From the NCBI GenBank assembly GCA_942486035.1, contig CALNXK010000030.1:2008501-2072500 (forward strand): a stretch of 64,000 nucleotides of DNA, given 5' to 3'. Both the position numbers and the translations under genes were made by a program. This DNA is from Porites lobata (lineage: Eukaryota > Cnidaria > Anthozoa > Scleractinia > Poritidae). The notes beneath the pieces were generated by a model, which saw only the letters and a list, made by a program, of their open reading frames with translations, did not search any database and had not been told where the DNA came from. Below, piece after piece: positions 49,901-61,277 of this stretch; positions within the stretch are counted from its first letter, which is position 1; each line of letters begins with the position of its first letter.

Positions 49901-52900
49901 CTGAACCCAAACCTTGGAAATTGGCAAAATTTAAGTGTCGCGAAATATGAGAACCATCTAATTCTAACTCTAATCGTATAATCTGTAAAGGGTATATCCC
50001 ATTACGGCAGATGAAATCAAATCAAATCGCGAAATTAACGTGTCGCCAAAATTTCATGTATTATTGCCATTTATTATTCATTCCCAATATTTCGCCCTTC
50101 CTATATCATATCCTATATCATATCTGATATAGACAAGGCTAAACTTTACATCCAATTTCTTAGACCAAAATAACCCCAAATCTAAATATTAGTGCAAGAA
50201 TGAGTTGATCTACATAAGAAGATTTTAAATAAGACTCTGAGTGGTCGCCTACGAGAGCTTAAAAACAAAAGAAAAGTCCAGTTGGGTAATCCTAAAAGTG
50301 GTCGCGGTCGCTTACGAGAACTTATCATTACAAATAAGTCCCAGTTCAAATGGGGTTTCACAAACGTGGTCGTAACTAGACCTTCGACTGTAATTCTTCA
50401 CATCATACTCAATCTCATTCAACAATAGTTAAGTTTCAGCTACTTCTACGGAATTTTTTTAGATATTGGTTGGCAATACAGATAGAGGGACCGTGGTTAC
50501 CAATCTACTCAATCCACCAATCACCGCCCTCTATATCCGTTTACTTCCTGTCACGTGGAACAATAACATTTCGATGAGAATGGACTTCTATGGCTGCATT
50601 CCAGGTAAAATAACAAATGAGAAACGTTAGAAAGGTCAGCTGAAACATGGCTGTGCTAATCACAAATACCGTCAAAAACGGAGAACAAAATAATTATATT
50701 CAGCCAGCCGTAAACGCCTTGTTCTCAAAACGGTATGACGTCTGCTGATGTAAAACTGAACAAAGAAAACACGAACTATGTAATTTCTGACGAATGAGAG
50801 ACCTTGAAACCAAAAGAGGATAATGTTAAAAAGAGGGAAACGCCCAGTCTAGCCCTTGGGATACGTAAATTTTTCTTGATGGGAAAAATTTGACGGCCTG
50901 GTTTAGAAGCGCACGAGTTTTTGTGGGATTCCTCAGTCGTTGTGATTGCTTTCGTTTTGTTTTGCAAAGTGTCCTCTTCGATAGTTTACGTTGTTAGAAA
51001 TTCAGAACTGTATGTTTTTGGAGAAGCCTTTCTTATGTCAATTACGCCTCCTTTGGAAATTAGTTTCATTAATTCTTAATTAGTCTCAGTATGTATACAC
51101 GTATTCAGAGTTTAATGCTTTTTGCTTGAAATCTTCCCCTAGGTTTCGTGCTAATAATTATCAGTAGGGGAACCCGTTTCCTCGTATTATTTGGCCACTT
51201 TTCAAGGATGATTTAATAGTGCTTTTTCTATTATCCAGTATCAAAAACAAATGGAAAAGACAGGCGTTATTCACGTAAACTAGTTTGCTATATGCTATCG
51301 TAATAAATCAAATATAACAACGACTAATCTTGCTGCTGGCGTGGGTCTTTCTGTTGTTAATTGGGAGCGAGGTTGCCTAGAATCTTTACAGTTCTACATT
51401 TTCTTGTAACAACGTCGCGATCGAGCGCCTTGCTACAACGGGCGGTCATTTTGGTTTTTAAGGACCTGTTTAGATGGAGGTGGGGGACCCCAGGTAGGTG
51501 AGGTAACCCCCTTAGGTGGGGTAACTCGCCTGTCCATATAATCTCTAATTTAAATGTGATCACGTTTACATGTTAGGTGGGGTGACCCGCCACATGTTAT
51601 CTCACCTACCTGGGGTCCCCGGCCTTCATGTAAACAGGCCCTTAAATGTACCTTAGGGAGGGAAAAAACCTCGTCCCCGGGGTTTTCAGAAGTTTAGATT
51701 CTTGTTAATGATGTAAACTGATTAGTATTTTCAAACAATACCAATATAGATTTCCTTTCATGTCGCATAGCTCTTATGCAGATGATGGAGAGCTCCTTGC
51801 TCCGAAATAAAACCGCATTAAAAATAAAAGATAAATACTGATATTGATATTTATGAGGGGAGCCCCTTTCATGATGATAATAAAAATGATAGTCAAAGAG
51901 ATAATGATTACGATGATGATAGTGATGATGATGATGATGATGATAATAATAATAACAATAACAATAATAATAATAGTAAAAGCTCATGTGGAGCATATTC
52001 TTTTCAGATCCACCCATTCCAACAGCTTTGTATCCACTGAACGGAAAATTCGGTACCCACGACTTGAGCTCCAGTCAAAATTCAGCAGGCATTGCCTCTG
52101 ATGTTCAGCTCGCTCCAGGTCCTTATGGCGAGCCAGATGGCTCGTACCAGTTCTCAGGAAATTCATCCAGCTACATCGAGTTTCCAAACAATGGAGGACT
52201 GGACACGAGAAAGTCACTTACTCTTCTTGCTTGGGTGTATCCTGAAAATGGTGACGGTCCGATCTGGAATTATTATAAAGGTAGTAGCTGGGCTGTTCAC
52301 TTCTGGATCACTATAGATAAGCTGTTTGCTCGCATTGTATCAAGAGATGGTGTTTCGCAACCAGCTTTTACAAGCAAAACATGGTCACGTAACAAGTGGT
52401 ATTTTGTTGGTACGTCATATGATTATGACTCTGGGGTGCATAAACTTTGGATCGATGGCAAAGTATATGACAGACAAGATATTGGTTCAATGGAGATAGA
52501 TACCATGGGAACCGCCAGAATGGGTGTGAAATCGGGAGATAATAGATTTTTTAAGGGAAGAATATGTTGCATGCAAGTGTATAACAAATCTTTGACAGAA
52601 AATGAAGTTCATGCTGCCAAAGGAATTTGCAGGAAAAAAGGTTAGCACCGCATGACTACTTTCACATATCACATACATTCATGCCCACACCCTCTCCTCC
52701 CTCATGCTGCGTCCGCGTTACCAACTTTAGTGTGCTCAGTCGTGTCATTCAGAGAAATCTGCAATAAAATTAAGCGTCTTTATATATGCTACCATCATTT
52801 TTACAATTCATTGGAGACAAAGAATGGTGGGATGAAATTATAGGGAGAAGAATAGGCTTACGAATTGGCTTGTGTAATGAATAATGAAACCATGGTCCGA

Positions 52901-55900
52901 ATGTGTTTTAACCTTACCACCGTTTCCCTCCCCCTTCCCACACAGAAAAACAAGTTACATTTAAACACAAATGTTTTAAACTGATAGATAAAAAGCACCC
53001 TCAGTATACTGTAATTAGCTTTCCTTTGATTGCTACATGGTTTTGATAGCGCGACACTCCCATCAGCGACGACTAAATCTTTCCTTAAATTTCTGAAAAC
53101 AGTAACAAAATACGCTCAAACTCAAGTGAATGTTATGAAAGAAGATTGTAGAAATAAAAGTTTGCAAGTAAAGGGTTGAATTTATGGGACACTAATTGAT
53201 TTTACATTACTCTTGGTGTATGTCGTCCTAAATCTTTGAGTACTTTCATACCACAGTTCCCTTTAGACCCGCTGCATTCTTTCCTCTAAATGGACAATAT
53301 GAAACAACAGATATTAGCCTCAGTTCCAATCCCCCTGGAATACCAGGTGACGTGCAGCTGGCCCCAGGTCCTGACGGTGGTACTGGAGGCTCGTACCAGT
53401 TTTCGGGAAACGACAACAGCTTCATCGAGTTTCCGAATAATGGAGGCCTGGATACAAGATATTCATTGACTTTCTTGGCCTGGATTTATCATGAACAAGA
53501 GAAAGGATCGATTTTTTATTTCGCTCAACAAGGTTTTGGGTTTGGGGTACGTTTCTCGATCAACGACAATGACCGATTTAGCGCTATCCTTCGAAGAAGC
53601 GACAACTTTACGAGGATAAAAATGACGACGAGCAAAATTCTTGAGCCAAGAACATGGCACTTCGTTGGTACCACGTTTAATTTCACAAGCGGTGAATTTA
53701 GAATTTGGTTAAATGGAAGTAAAGAGAACGGGAAGTGGATAGAGGAGCCTGTTGAGATATCGACTCAACTGAATGTAATCATGGGAGCTTTTTCAGGAAA
53801 TTTCAAAGGAAGGATTTCCTGCGTTCAGCTTTACGATCGTGTCCTGACAGAGCAAGAAATTGACGAAGCTAAAAATCTTTGTTCTGCAATAGGTATGGGC
53901 CTTACTAACCTTACCAAAACAATTGTTGGTTTTCACACGACGTCACCAAAACTCAAACTAAAAAACTATCGATCCTACCGAGATTTTACTTCCACGATGC
54001 ATTAGAGCAGCTGAAAACTAATTTTCATACAAATTTTCGCTTCAAAAGGGTTCTTGGTTTTGTCATAGAGTACGCTTGTATTCCTAAGCTTTTGCGTGAC
54101 ACGGCATTTACATGACGGCCAAGAGAGCTGTCATGTAGGTTAAAAATTGACTTATTTCAGGAAATTTTGCTATCTAAACAGTTTATGTATTAGAAAAAGT
54201 ATTACTTTAATGTTTATGAGTTTCTCGAAGAATAAATTCACGCTCTTATAGCAAAACTCGGTAACAGATATTTTTGCTGGTTTCCGTCCGCCATGTTGGA
54301 GCTCATCCAAGTGAGCACCAGCATGGCGTCTCCATACAAATCTCTATAAGTTGAGGTAAAACATTTCTTCGGATATCTCGTATACGAAATGTTTGTCTGA
54401 CCTGAATCTTGGCGAGGGTCTTTGTATCTCCTTTCATTTCCCAGATTCTGGACTTTATCTATTGAACGGTTTTGATTTTTATTTTGATCTATTTTGAATG
54501 GCATGACACTGAAAACCAGCAAAAAATTACCTGGTTGCGATCACAATAGACGACGATATTGATAAAGATGAAAATTTATTCAAACCATTTCAAATTGATT
54601 CAATCTCAGTGTCTGTTAATAGAGAGAGAGGTTATAAAGTCAGTCGGCGTTAATTAAGACAACGTAGTTACAGCATTCTCAATCTTAATTTGCTATCCCT
54701 TGTCATGTCATCACCATCATCATTATCATCATCACGTCACCTGTACTGCCATCACTATCATCAGCATTATCATCATCATAACCATCTTCATCACCAGCGG
54801 CACATATGCATACTCAGCAAAAATTAACCCAATGTTCAAAGGTCAAGCAATTTTTAACGTTATTATTACACCTTTCTGCAAAGGGCGATCGAGTTCCAAC
54901 CAAACTGCTTACCTGGGAGAAACTGTGGAGCTGAAATGTGATGCTCTTGAAGGTAAAACAGTGCGTTGCAGTAAAGAAGGAGCCATACTTCAAACAAAAA
55001 CCGCTGGATATGGCACGAGCTTGCTCATCAACTCAATTCAACTAGGCGACGCAGGAGTTTACACGTGTGAGGTTATAAATAGTACTGGATTAATACAAGC
55101 TTCCTACATTGTGACCCTGACGGTTAAAGGTACGTAGTTGTTGTTTATAGATTTACCGATTTGTTTACTTACTTCACTCATTTATTTATAACAAAAGTAC
55201 GCTAACTAAACCTCTAGTAACATGTTGTGTGTAGTATTTCTGAAACAAAGTATAAGGTTGTTGTTGTGTTGCTATAATTTTGTCTCTTCCCAACTCGTTC
55301 CCTGACACTGGCCTCTCCCGTTCGCTCGCGTGCTTTTCGCAATCTATCCTTTATTACTTTAATTTTCAGACCCTCGTTTCCTTTGCTCCAAGTTGGATCT
55401 CACTGATGACAAAACTGAAAGCCAGTGGAAACGTTGGAGCGTGTTTCCCATAAATTATGGCCAGTCATTTAACGAAGAACAGTGGTTCAAGGCCAATCGA
55501 GGCTCTGCAATGCTCACGTCTTGCGTACGACCTGAGTGGTGTGGTACCCAGGCTTCTGGCTGGTTGAATGGAATGAGTCCTTCAAGAGAGTCTGGGATCA
55601 CTTCTGCTCAAGCTTGTTTCAACTTCCGTGAAAACTGCTGCTTTTATTCATTACCAATACAAGTAAAGAAATGCTCGGACTTCTTTGTGTACAAGCTAAA
55701 GGAAATTCATCCACCCTTTCCAGGACAGTACTGCTTCACAAAAGACACACCAGGTAAGTATAAACGACGTGGTCGCCATGTCAATGCATAGTTTTTAAAG
55801 GTGATAGAACATTAGTTTGAGTCGAAGTACTACTTTCTTTTTTTTCTTACTGTTGCTTCAGCAGATTTTGTCGACACCCTGAGTAACGTCGCGTACATTT

Positions 55901-56157
55901 CTAAAAAGATTGTCAGCGCTACTGTTAACTCGTACGAGATTGCAGCAGAGAACTCCGTTGAAAGCTCCCTGCAGTGTATGCAACTGTGTACAAGCTCCGT
56001 TAAAGGAGAACAGTGTTTGTCGTTTGACTACAACAACGTTAACCAAACATGTCAGTTGTATAACAAAACGACGCATGGAAATGTTATGAAAAAGGTACAA
56101 GTATCAGATGTTTACCGTTATGAAAGATCCGCGCGCGTCCCGATAAGGTTGCCATAG
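40985..56157 (+). CDS. Secreted mosaic protein: 2x F5/8C, 2x LamG, Ig, D8C, PAN
   Basis: Exons: 40985-41032, 41108-41138, 42307-42494, 43223-43330, 44250-44391, 45746-45866, 48665-48866, 50463-50604, 52008-52640, 53257-53892, 54884-55129, 55370-55753, 55862-56157. They total 3177 nt, all phases close, 1058 residues. Domains: signal peptide (1-25, MMGTFFLLYLLLLLQK); discoidin/F5-8C 1 (28-172, SDSDLTASSEY, IATQGRQDTNQWV, RLELYGC); discoidin 2 (174-327); two LamG-like/concanavalin-fold domains (328-538, 539-750, each a single exon sharing GSYQFSGN and IEFPNNGGLDTR); Ig (751-832, DAGVYTCEV, canonical Trp not evident); D8C (833-960, eight Cys, WCGTQASGWLNG, ENCC, FFVYKL), as in uromodulin/OIT3; PAN/apple (961-1050). 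No membrane segment, so likely secreted matrix, adhesion or lectin-like. The domain calls are firm; function is unknown. The exon 3/4 junction omits about 7 residues usual in F5/8C. Confidence 0.88.
41808..41939. mobile_element. TA-flanked mariner-like MITE, 132 bp
   Basis: Left end CAGTCAAACCTTTATGGCGA, right end GTGAGAGGTTCGACTG, TA outside both. Intron 2 of the mosaic gene. Confidence 0.65.
42590..42890. mobile_element. Long near-perfect hairpin in intron
   Basis: About 140-bp arms meet at roughly 42738. The central 40 bp per arm (CATAAAGATATTGGCCAAAACAGG and its complement) is essentially perfect. Outer parts still pair through GGAACCAAATAG and GTCGA-CAAAGTGAA. Intron 3 of the mosaic gene. 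Confidence 0.8.
43640..44120 (-). pseudogene. Fragment of a non-LTR retrotransposon ORF (C-terminal part)
   Basis: Minus-strand pieces in at least two frames read ATLAQKEYKRRLDNVAIAIH, ERNERCYDHVPEIVLSENDD, KHLWDFSIPPDHEI and AEKYQDLFEKFENC. This order matches the region after the reverse-transcriptase domain that ends many LINE ORF2 proteins (WYDHxPExVLEN, LLWDFxIxTDHxI, KxEKYQDL). Frameshifts and absence of the upstream RT domain show it is dead. Intron 4 of the mosaic gene. Confidence 0.65.
46036..46105 (+). repeat. tRNA-derived SINE head (degenerate)
   Basis: GTAGCGTGACCGAGCGGTTAG is a good box A region (class II, Leu/Ser-like). CCCGAGTCC about 45 bases downstream resembles a damaged box B. 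Followed by TAGTAGTAGCAG repeats. No acceptor stem pairing. Confidence 0.5.
46640..47310. mobile_element. TIR element interrupted by a second hairpin element
   Basis: Outer ends are AGAGTTCTAAAGTG-TGACGTCATAAAAATTAAAT and its complement ending near 47310. An inner inverted pair matches at 46966-47045 and 47185-47270 (GGCCTACTTGCC / GGCAAGTAGGCC). The left arm is split by about 280 bp (46686-46965) containing a near-perfect hairpin (46787-46945, loop near 46870, GGAAGGCCGTGCC). TTTGTGAAATTATAG is repeated on both sides of the inner insertion, about 15 bp. Confidence 0.7.
47961..48413. mobile_element. GTACTCCC/CCCGGG-end element, copy 2
   Basis: The left end has a G-run, then GGCGGGTATGTGCCGCC. 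The right end has GGGCGGCACATACCCGTATA and GGGAGTACCCCCGGGG. The core carries at least five repeats of ACCCCGTTCTAGAA. Intron 6 of the mosaic gene, about 250 bp before exon 7. Confidence 0.75.
49500..49697. mobile_element. TAGCCTGA-family MITE, right half
   Basis: Contains GATCTGGGTAGTGCCTCTGATTGG, GACGCGTCATCAGTA and GCGAAATGCCGGCTGTTTTA, ending TTAGGCTTA. The left TIR is missing. Confidence 0.6.
50215..50392. mobile_element. Mariner-like MITE remnant
   Basis: Repeated GTGGTCGC-TACGAGA-CTTA units run to a right end CCTTCGACTGTA, matching the TIR type at 41808-41939. The left end is not found. Confidence 0.4.
51461..51641. mobile_element. PIF/Harbinger-like MITE, copy 1
   Basis: TTA, then AGGACCTGTTTAGATGGAGG at the left; ATGTAAACAGGCCC, then TTA at the right. 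Inner inverted words are CCCCAGGTAGGTGAG / CTCACCTACCTGGGG. TIR type and TTA target site fit PIF/Harbinger. Confidence 0.7.
51857..51980 (+). repeat. GAT/AAT microsatellite
   Basis: Runs of GAT followed by AAT and AAC trinucleotides, ending about 30 bp before the acceptor of the first LamG exon. Confidence 0.8.
54269..54530. mobile_element. MITE with TTTTTGCTGGTTT ends
   Basis: TTTTTGCTGGTTTCC at the left and GAAAACCAGCAAAAA at the right, about 260 bp apart. Internal near-palindrome GCCATGTTGGAGCTC / GTGAGCACCAGCATGGC. In the intron before the Ig exon. Confidence 0.55.
54705..54800 (+). repeat. ATC/CAT microsatellite
   Basis: Irregular CATCATCATTATC repeat about 80 bp upstream of the Ig exon acceptor. 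It yields a spurious His/Ile-rich reading frame in continuity with the Ig exon. Confidence 0.7.
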
Positions 56158-56684
56158 TGAAAAGTGACTTTTGGAGATTCAATGTTTCTTTTGTGTGAAT
56201 GTTACTGACATACGCTCTGGCTTGATAACCTGGCTAATCAAGAATAACTATTCATTCAAGAAACACATGCTCGATTGCTTTCGATTGAGTGTCACGTCCA
56301 TCTGTACTCACACAATGCTCCCCACCCACACGCTGTAATATCTCTCAAGAACAGCAGTGATTGACACAGCTCCAGACTCTGTTGTATTGATCGTCCAGTC
56401 CAGTAATTTCATTGACTGCTTCACTACCAGAGTGAATAATGGATTAATTTCTCAGCTGACAGTCGAAGCTTCGATTCCCGAAGGCCGGACCAATACTTAG
56501 GGTCTTAAACATGTTAAAACAACTAAAAAATGAAGGTACTTACTTTGCCCAACGGCTTAACCCTCGCCTTGAATTTTTCGGATTACCACATAAAATGACG
56601 GTCTCGTCTCCACTAGGAGACCCAGATCTAGAGATAGTGCCCTCAATTAGTACTTTCGTTCTTTAAAAATAAGTTGACACACAA

Positions 56685-56690
56685 AATAAA
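56685..56690 (+). terminator. Candidate poly(A) signal of the mosaic gene
   Basis: AATAAA 528 bp after the stop codon at 56157. It is the first good hexamer downstream. Confidence 0.35.
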
Positions 56691-57258
56691 GTGCGTTTTT
56701 TAATTTTTTAATTACATAATTAATAACTTATAAGTTTCAACACTTCAGTTAATGAAAATGGACAAATAACACTCGACAATGAATTACACGGCAAAGCAAA
56801 TGCCACAAATGATTGCACACATGAACTAAGCAAGCCAAAAAGATACAAACGTTTTACCCAATTAGTGGCGAAACCCTAGATATATGGACAATCAGTAGAG
56901 GCCTCATAAAGTGAAGTGAAAATGACATTCCTCGCCAAGAAAGTCATGATCAAAAGGAACACTATTTCCTCAACGAGAATTAATATTTATCAGTTTCCAG
57001 CAAGATCGAGAGGCAAATCGAGCGTCTCCGAGCTCTACAATTCGAACGTTTTGTTTCGTATGCATTATTTTCTGCGCGGAGCAAATCAAAATGTTAGTGG
57101 CCGATAAATGTCATAAATGCTGTAGTTTTCCTTGGCTGAAGTAATCTCGCTGACCAAAAACCAAGAGGATTCTGAGTGAGGGGTTGCATCTCACGTGACA
57201 ACCCACAAAACATAAGTTTCAAATGTGAAACGTAGCAATAATCTGTTCTGACTATTAA

Positions 57259-58374
57259 CTATGCGCTCAAAGAGACTGGGTTACCGCTACGGAAAGACTT
57301 CTCAATGGCTTCAACTACATGGCATGAGCGAAGCACATCATCTTTAGAAACACTTAACGCCTCCTTCTTTTTTATTGTATTAATAAAATGGAGCATCTCT
57401 AGATTATACGACTCAGCATATCTCTGAGGAAATGATTCCTTTAATGGAGGCTCAGAGCATCCCCTAGAGTTAAAAAGATGAGATGAAAAGGCCGACACAT
57501 TGTCGCTACTAAGCATACCACCTGAACCAAAAACTTCAACGCGTTGGTCGTACCCATACACCGCATGGCGCGACATATCTATCTGACCTATAGCACCGCT
57601 GGGGAATTTCATGACCACACCCAAGGTATCAACATCATTGAGGGCTCCTATTTCCGAATTGAAGGCATGCGCCACACAGTAAACTGAAAGGGGAGTCTCC
57701 CCCATGATCCAACAGATTAGATCGACGTCATGTATACAGGAGTCGTAAAACATCCCTCCTGAAATCTTTATGTATTCTGCGGAAGGCGGGTGACCGTCGC
57801 GACTTGTGGTCTTGATTATATGAACTTTACCAATGTCGCCCTTTCTCACGCTGTTGGCCACGGAGGCGATCGTTGGATCGAATCGTCGGTTGAAAGCACA
57901 AAACAATGGAATGTTACGGTTTTCTGCATCTTGGTAACAGCGCTCTGAAAATGAATGAGAGAACAGGTGAGATGTGAGGGGGCGAAGCAAGTCTTTTGCA
58001 GACCACACCTTTTTTTCTGATACTGTGCGGAAATACTAACCTATAGCTTCCATGGTAGTAGCAATTGGTTTCTCACAAAGAACAGCTTTTCCAGCCTTCA
58101 AACAGCTTACAATCAGTTTTTCATGAAGATGTGTCGGAGTGGTTATCACCGCGGCATTAACACTTGGGTCACTCAAGGCAGTCTCCATATCGGACGGAGG
58201 GACAACTTTGGTGTCCAACAGATTCGATTCCACGAACTCCTTGGCTTTGTCTTCGTCAATATCCACAATGTACTTCAACCTCACTTGCGGGTTTCTTATT
58301 ATATTATTGGCATGGATCATGCCCGCGCGTCCAAGGCCGAACACTGTGAAGCCGATATGTGATCCTTGACTCAT
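57259..58374 (-). CDS. Gfo/Idh/MocA oxidoreductase, inositol 2-dehydrogenase-like
   Basis: NAD(P)-dependent sugar or inositol dehydrogenase; the exact substrate cannot be read from sequence. Two exons, 58374-58041 and 57944-57259. They total 1020 nt in frame, 339 residues, the normal length of the family. An N-terminal Rossmann fold has GLGRAGMIHA (13-22) and an acidic VDIDED end of strand 2. The EKP motif is CEKPIA (Glu101-Lys102-Pro103). The catalytic GGMFYDSCIHDVDL segment (174-187) supplies Asp179 and His183, matching the Lys/Asp/His set of bacterial IolG. No signal peptide, so presumably cytosolic. The start follows an in-frame untranslated region. Genes of this type occur in many marine invertebrates and bacteria; presence of an intron argues against contamination. 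Confidence 0.93.
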
Positions 58375-60214
58375 GGCAACTATAAGAGGAAAGGGATTAA
58401 AATGAGCACTTTGTTAGTGACTTTGCTTGGCAAGGAGATTTTAACATTTTTTATGTCATTCTAAACGGCCTTTGCACTTTTTTTCTCTACATTAAGATAG
58501 CAACCTTTGAAGACTATAAGACTATAAGACTAGCATACTACGCAGGCCCTTCTCTTGGCCCGTCACGCAATCCTCCGTGACAACGAAAGCGTGACGAAGC
58601 CCCAAGAACACTCCCATAAGAGAAAAAGCAAAACAAGTTGCGTAATTCACACGCATAGAATTTGAAGCACGCTTTAGATTTCGTCAATAAGTTAAGCTTA
58701 TCACGATTAACTGACATTATCTTGCCCGGAGGAAGTCAAACCGGTCAATTTGGAATAATAGGGACTTTAAGCAACGACTATGGAAGGGCCGGAAGTATTT
58801 TTTTTCCCGCCACGCGTCAAAGCCTCAAGTACCACGACGGTGACAGCGGTCAAAACGTCGCTTTTCAATGAAAAGTCAATTCACATTCCCTTAAACTTTC
58901 TCACGATAATTACAAGTGGCTCATTTTGTCAAATGTAGGCAAATTCATAGAGGAAAAAAGTTCGTCTTGGTTTGTTTAAGTCTTCAATAAAACGTGAAAT
59001 TAGGCATTTTGACGTCGTGGTCGTGCATGGATAGCCGCAAAGAAATATTGATGAGAGAATGAGATGGACGTGCAAAGTTGTTGATTAGATAACTAAACTT
59101 ACTGTCTGGCCGTACTACGCTTCCTGAATACGTAGAAGATCATCAGGATCATGGCTGGCCGTAGTGTCTTGTACGTTAAGTACTTATTACGTTGTATTTT
59201 ACGTGCTTAGAACGCTAGTCTATATTTGAAACAGAATCGCAAGATAAACGTATTTTATCCTTTTTTGGTCATCCTTGGAACTTTCTGAAGGCTCATTTTT
59301 CGATTACAAGCCCCAAATTTCGGTGTTAAGCACGACACCCAAGTGAAAATTACAGCCAACTCACCAAGTGGTGTGAATACTAGCAGGCCCTGAATTTGCC
59401 CATGCATCGCCCTTTTTTTAATTTACGAATGTTTTCTTAACGTTTCCCTAGTGCCGTGGGGGGGGGTCACTGCACGGCTTCAACCTCAGGAGAGTTCGCC
59501 AACATTTGACAAAGTAAGAGAGTTGGAATAATCACGATAAAGAGTAAAAGAACGCAAATACACTTTTAAGCGACGTTATCTCCCTGACTTGAGGCATTGA
59601 CTGGTAGCGAAAAAAAAATTACTTCCGGTCACCGTTCTTAAAGTCCCTAATATTCCGATTCTGGTCGAATTTTACTTCGTAAACACTGCCCTTTACTATA
59701 CTGCCAGAAGGATAACGCGAAACGGTTCAAGGTTTTCCTAAGCACTCGCGACACTCTCGTATCAGTAATTCCGATGTTGGACGGAAATTTTGACTGGTTC
59801 TCCATAAAAACTTCGCTGGAACCGCGCTATACCTCTATACACTTCAGAGTTATATACTTCTGTTTTTAGACAAAGGGAATTTTCCAAAAAAAACAAAAAA
59901 CGAAATAACAACAAAAACACAAATTTGCCATCGGCTATATGAGATGAGAGATGAAGAGTGACCTGTCGCGTGAAGTGCTGCGTTCCTTTCACGTGTAGAA
60001 CAGGGGTCCAAATATGCAAAATATGGTATGCCTCAGTTCGTAAAAAGAGGAGGAAAAGGAGGTCCAGTAGTCTCCACCCCGCGGAAACAGACGTATTTTC
60101 GGTCGTCGCTTCTCTCCAACCGAAAAGTTCTTTGTTGATGAGTTATAGTTTATTGGTTTTAGTCAAAAGAAATCGGAAAAAAGGCAAAAGTATTTCTATG
60201 AACATGTATGTTTA
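58375..60214. other. Intergenic, nothing recognised
   Basis: Upstream of the dehydrogenase. Contains GTCGTGGTCGTGCATGG (about 59013), similar to a segment at 7580, so probably an old repeat. No gene seen. Confidence 0.3.
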
Positions 60215-60749
60215 GGGCCTGTTTACATAGAGGTGGAGGACCCCAGATAGGTGAGGTAACCCGCTTAGGTGGGATAAAAAAATAGCCCTCCTTTACATGT
60301 AATCTTACAACCCTGCCATCCCGGGATGCACTTTCTTAAGATTATTGAATGGTCGCTAAGCACGTAAACAAGAAAAATGCTGGCAAACCACGTGTTTTGG
60401 CGATTAATGCTCTTCTACACTCACTTGCTGCTCTTGCTTCAAACTTCAGTGCTGTTGCTCTCGCTCTAATTCTATTGTTACCTTTAATAATTCCAAGCCA
60501 CCGCCAAAATGAATTTTGCGCGAATTTGATGTATCCCGAATCCGACCCCGGCTGGGCGGGTTACCCCACCTTGAAACATTTACATGGCAAAATTTGACCC
60601 CGCCTGAGAGGGTAACCCGGTCTGGCAGATCGGGCTACCCGCCTTGGCGGGTCACCCCACCTATCATGTAAACGTGATCAAATTAAAAGGAGAGATAGTA
60701 TGGACAGGCGGGTTACCCCCCCCCCCCCCACCTCCATGTAAACAGGCCC
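60215..60749. mobile_element. PIF/Harbinger-like MITE, copy 2, 535 bp
   Basis: TTA, then GGGCCTGTTTACATAGAGGT at the left; ACCTCCATGTAAACAGGCCC, then TTA at the right. Subterminal GGGTTACCC and GGTGAGGTAACCC repeats are shared with 51461-51641. The core includes a 200-bp insert without a transposase. Confidence 0.8.
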
Positions 60750-60752
60750 TTA

Positions 60753-61277
60753 GACGCACGTTTTAGGAAGATTGTAACTTCTTTTATGCTGAGTGACTTA
60801 AGACTAGGGTCTTTTGTCAGTAGAACTAAATATTGGAATGCCAGCTATGTTTTTCTCTCGTCACGCAACGCTTAAAGGGCGGTGAAATAGTCACGAAACG
60901 GTCACTTGTTTGAGAGCTTAAACTTAATGGGAAGATTCCTGCAATAGTTTTGAGACGCTGAACCATTTCTTTAAAACAGAACCTGCTGTAAAATGTGGCC
61001 AACGAGCAAACTCAAACTCTGAGGCAAACCTTTGCTTTGTGTCATGGGATGGATTATTTCTAGAAAAGGCGTATTACACTTGCCCCAACACAGCAAAAAC
61101 TTCGGACGGGTAAAAACGTGTTGTCAGACTGACGCTCCCTCTAGATAGCTATTTGTTTATTTCAGCCGATTGAAAAACCAGAATAAGAAAAGAAACAATC
61201 AGCCAAACTTTCTGGGTCAAAGGCCGCGTACTTCACATGAACCGATCAGGGAAAAGACAGCCTTCAGTCAGCCGTTT
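60753..61277. other. Intergenic, nothing recognised
   Basis: Unique-looking DNA between two transposons, without exon-like sequence. Confidence 0.25.

Noticed and set aside
51694..52017. Tyr/His-rich open frame
   Set aside because: Translation of the GAT/AAT microsatellite.
54700..54883. N-terminal His/Ile-rich extension of the Ig open frame
   Set aside because: It is a CAT/ATC microsatellite in intron sequence. The phase-1 acceptor at 54882-54883 gives a clean Ig exon start.
60349..60597. 82-residue Leu-rich open frame
   Set aside because: It lies wholly inside the PIF/Harbinger-like element and has no homology I recognise.
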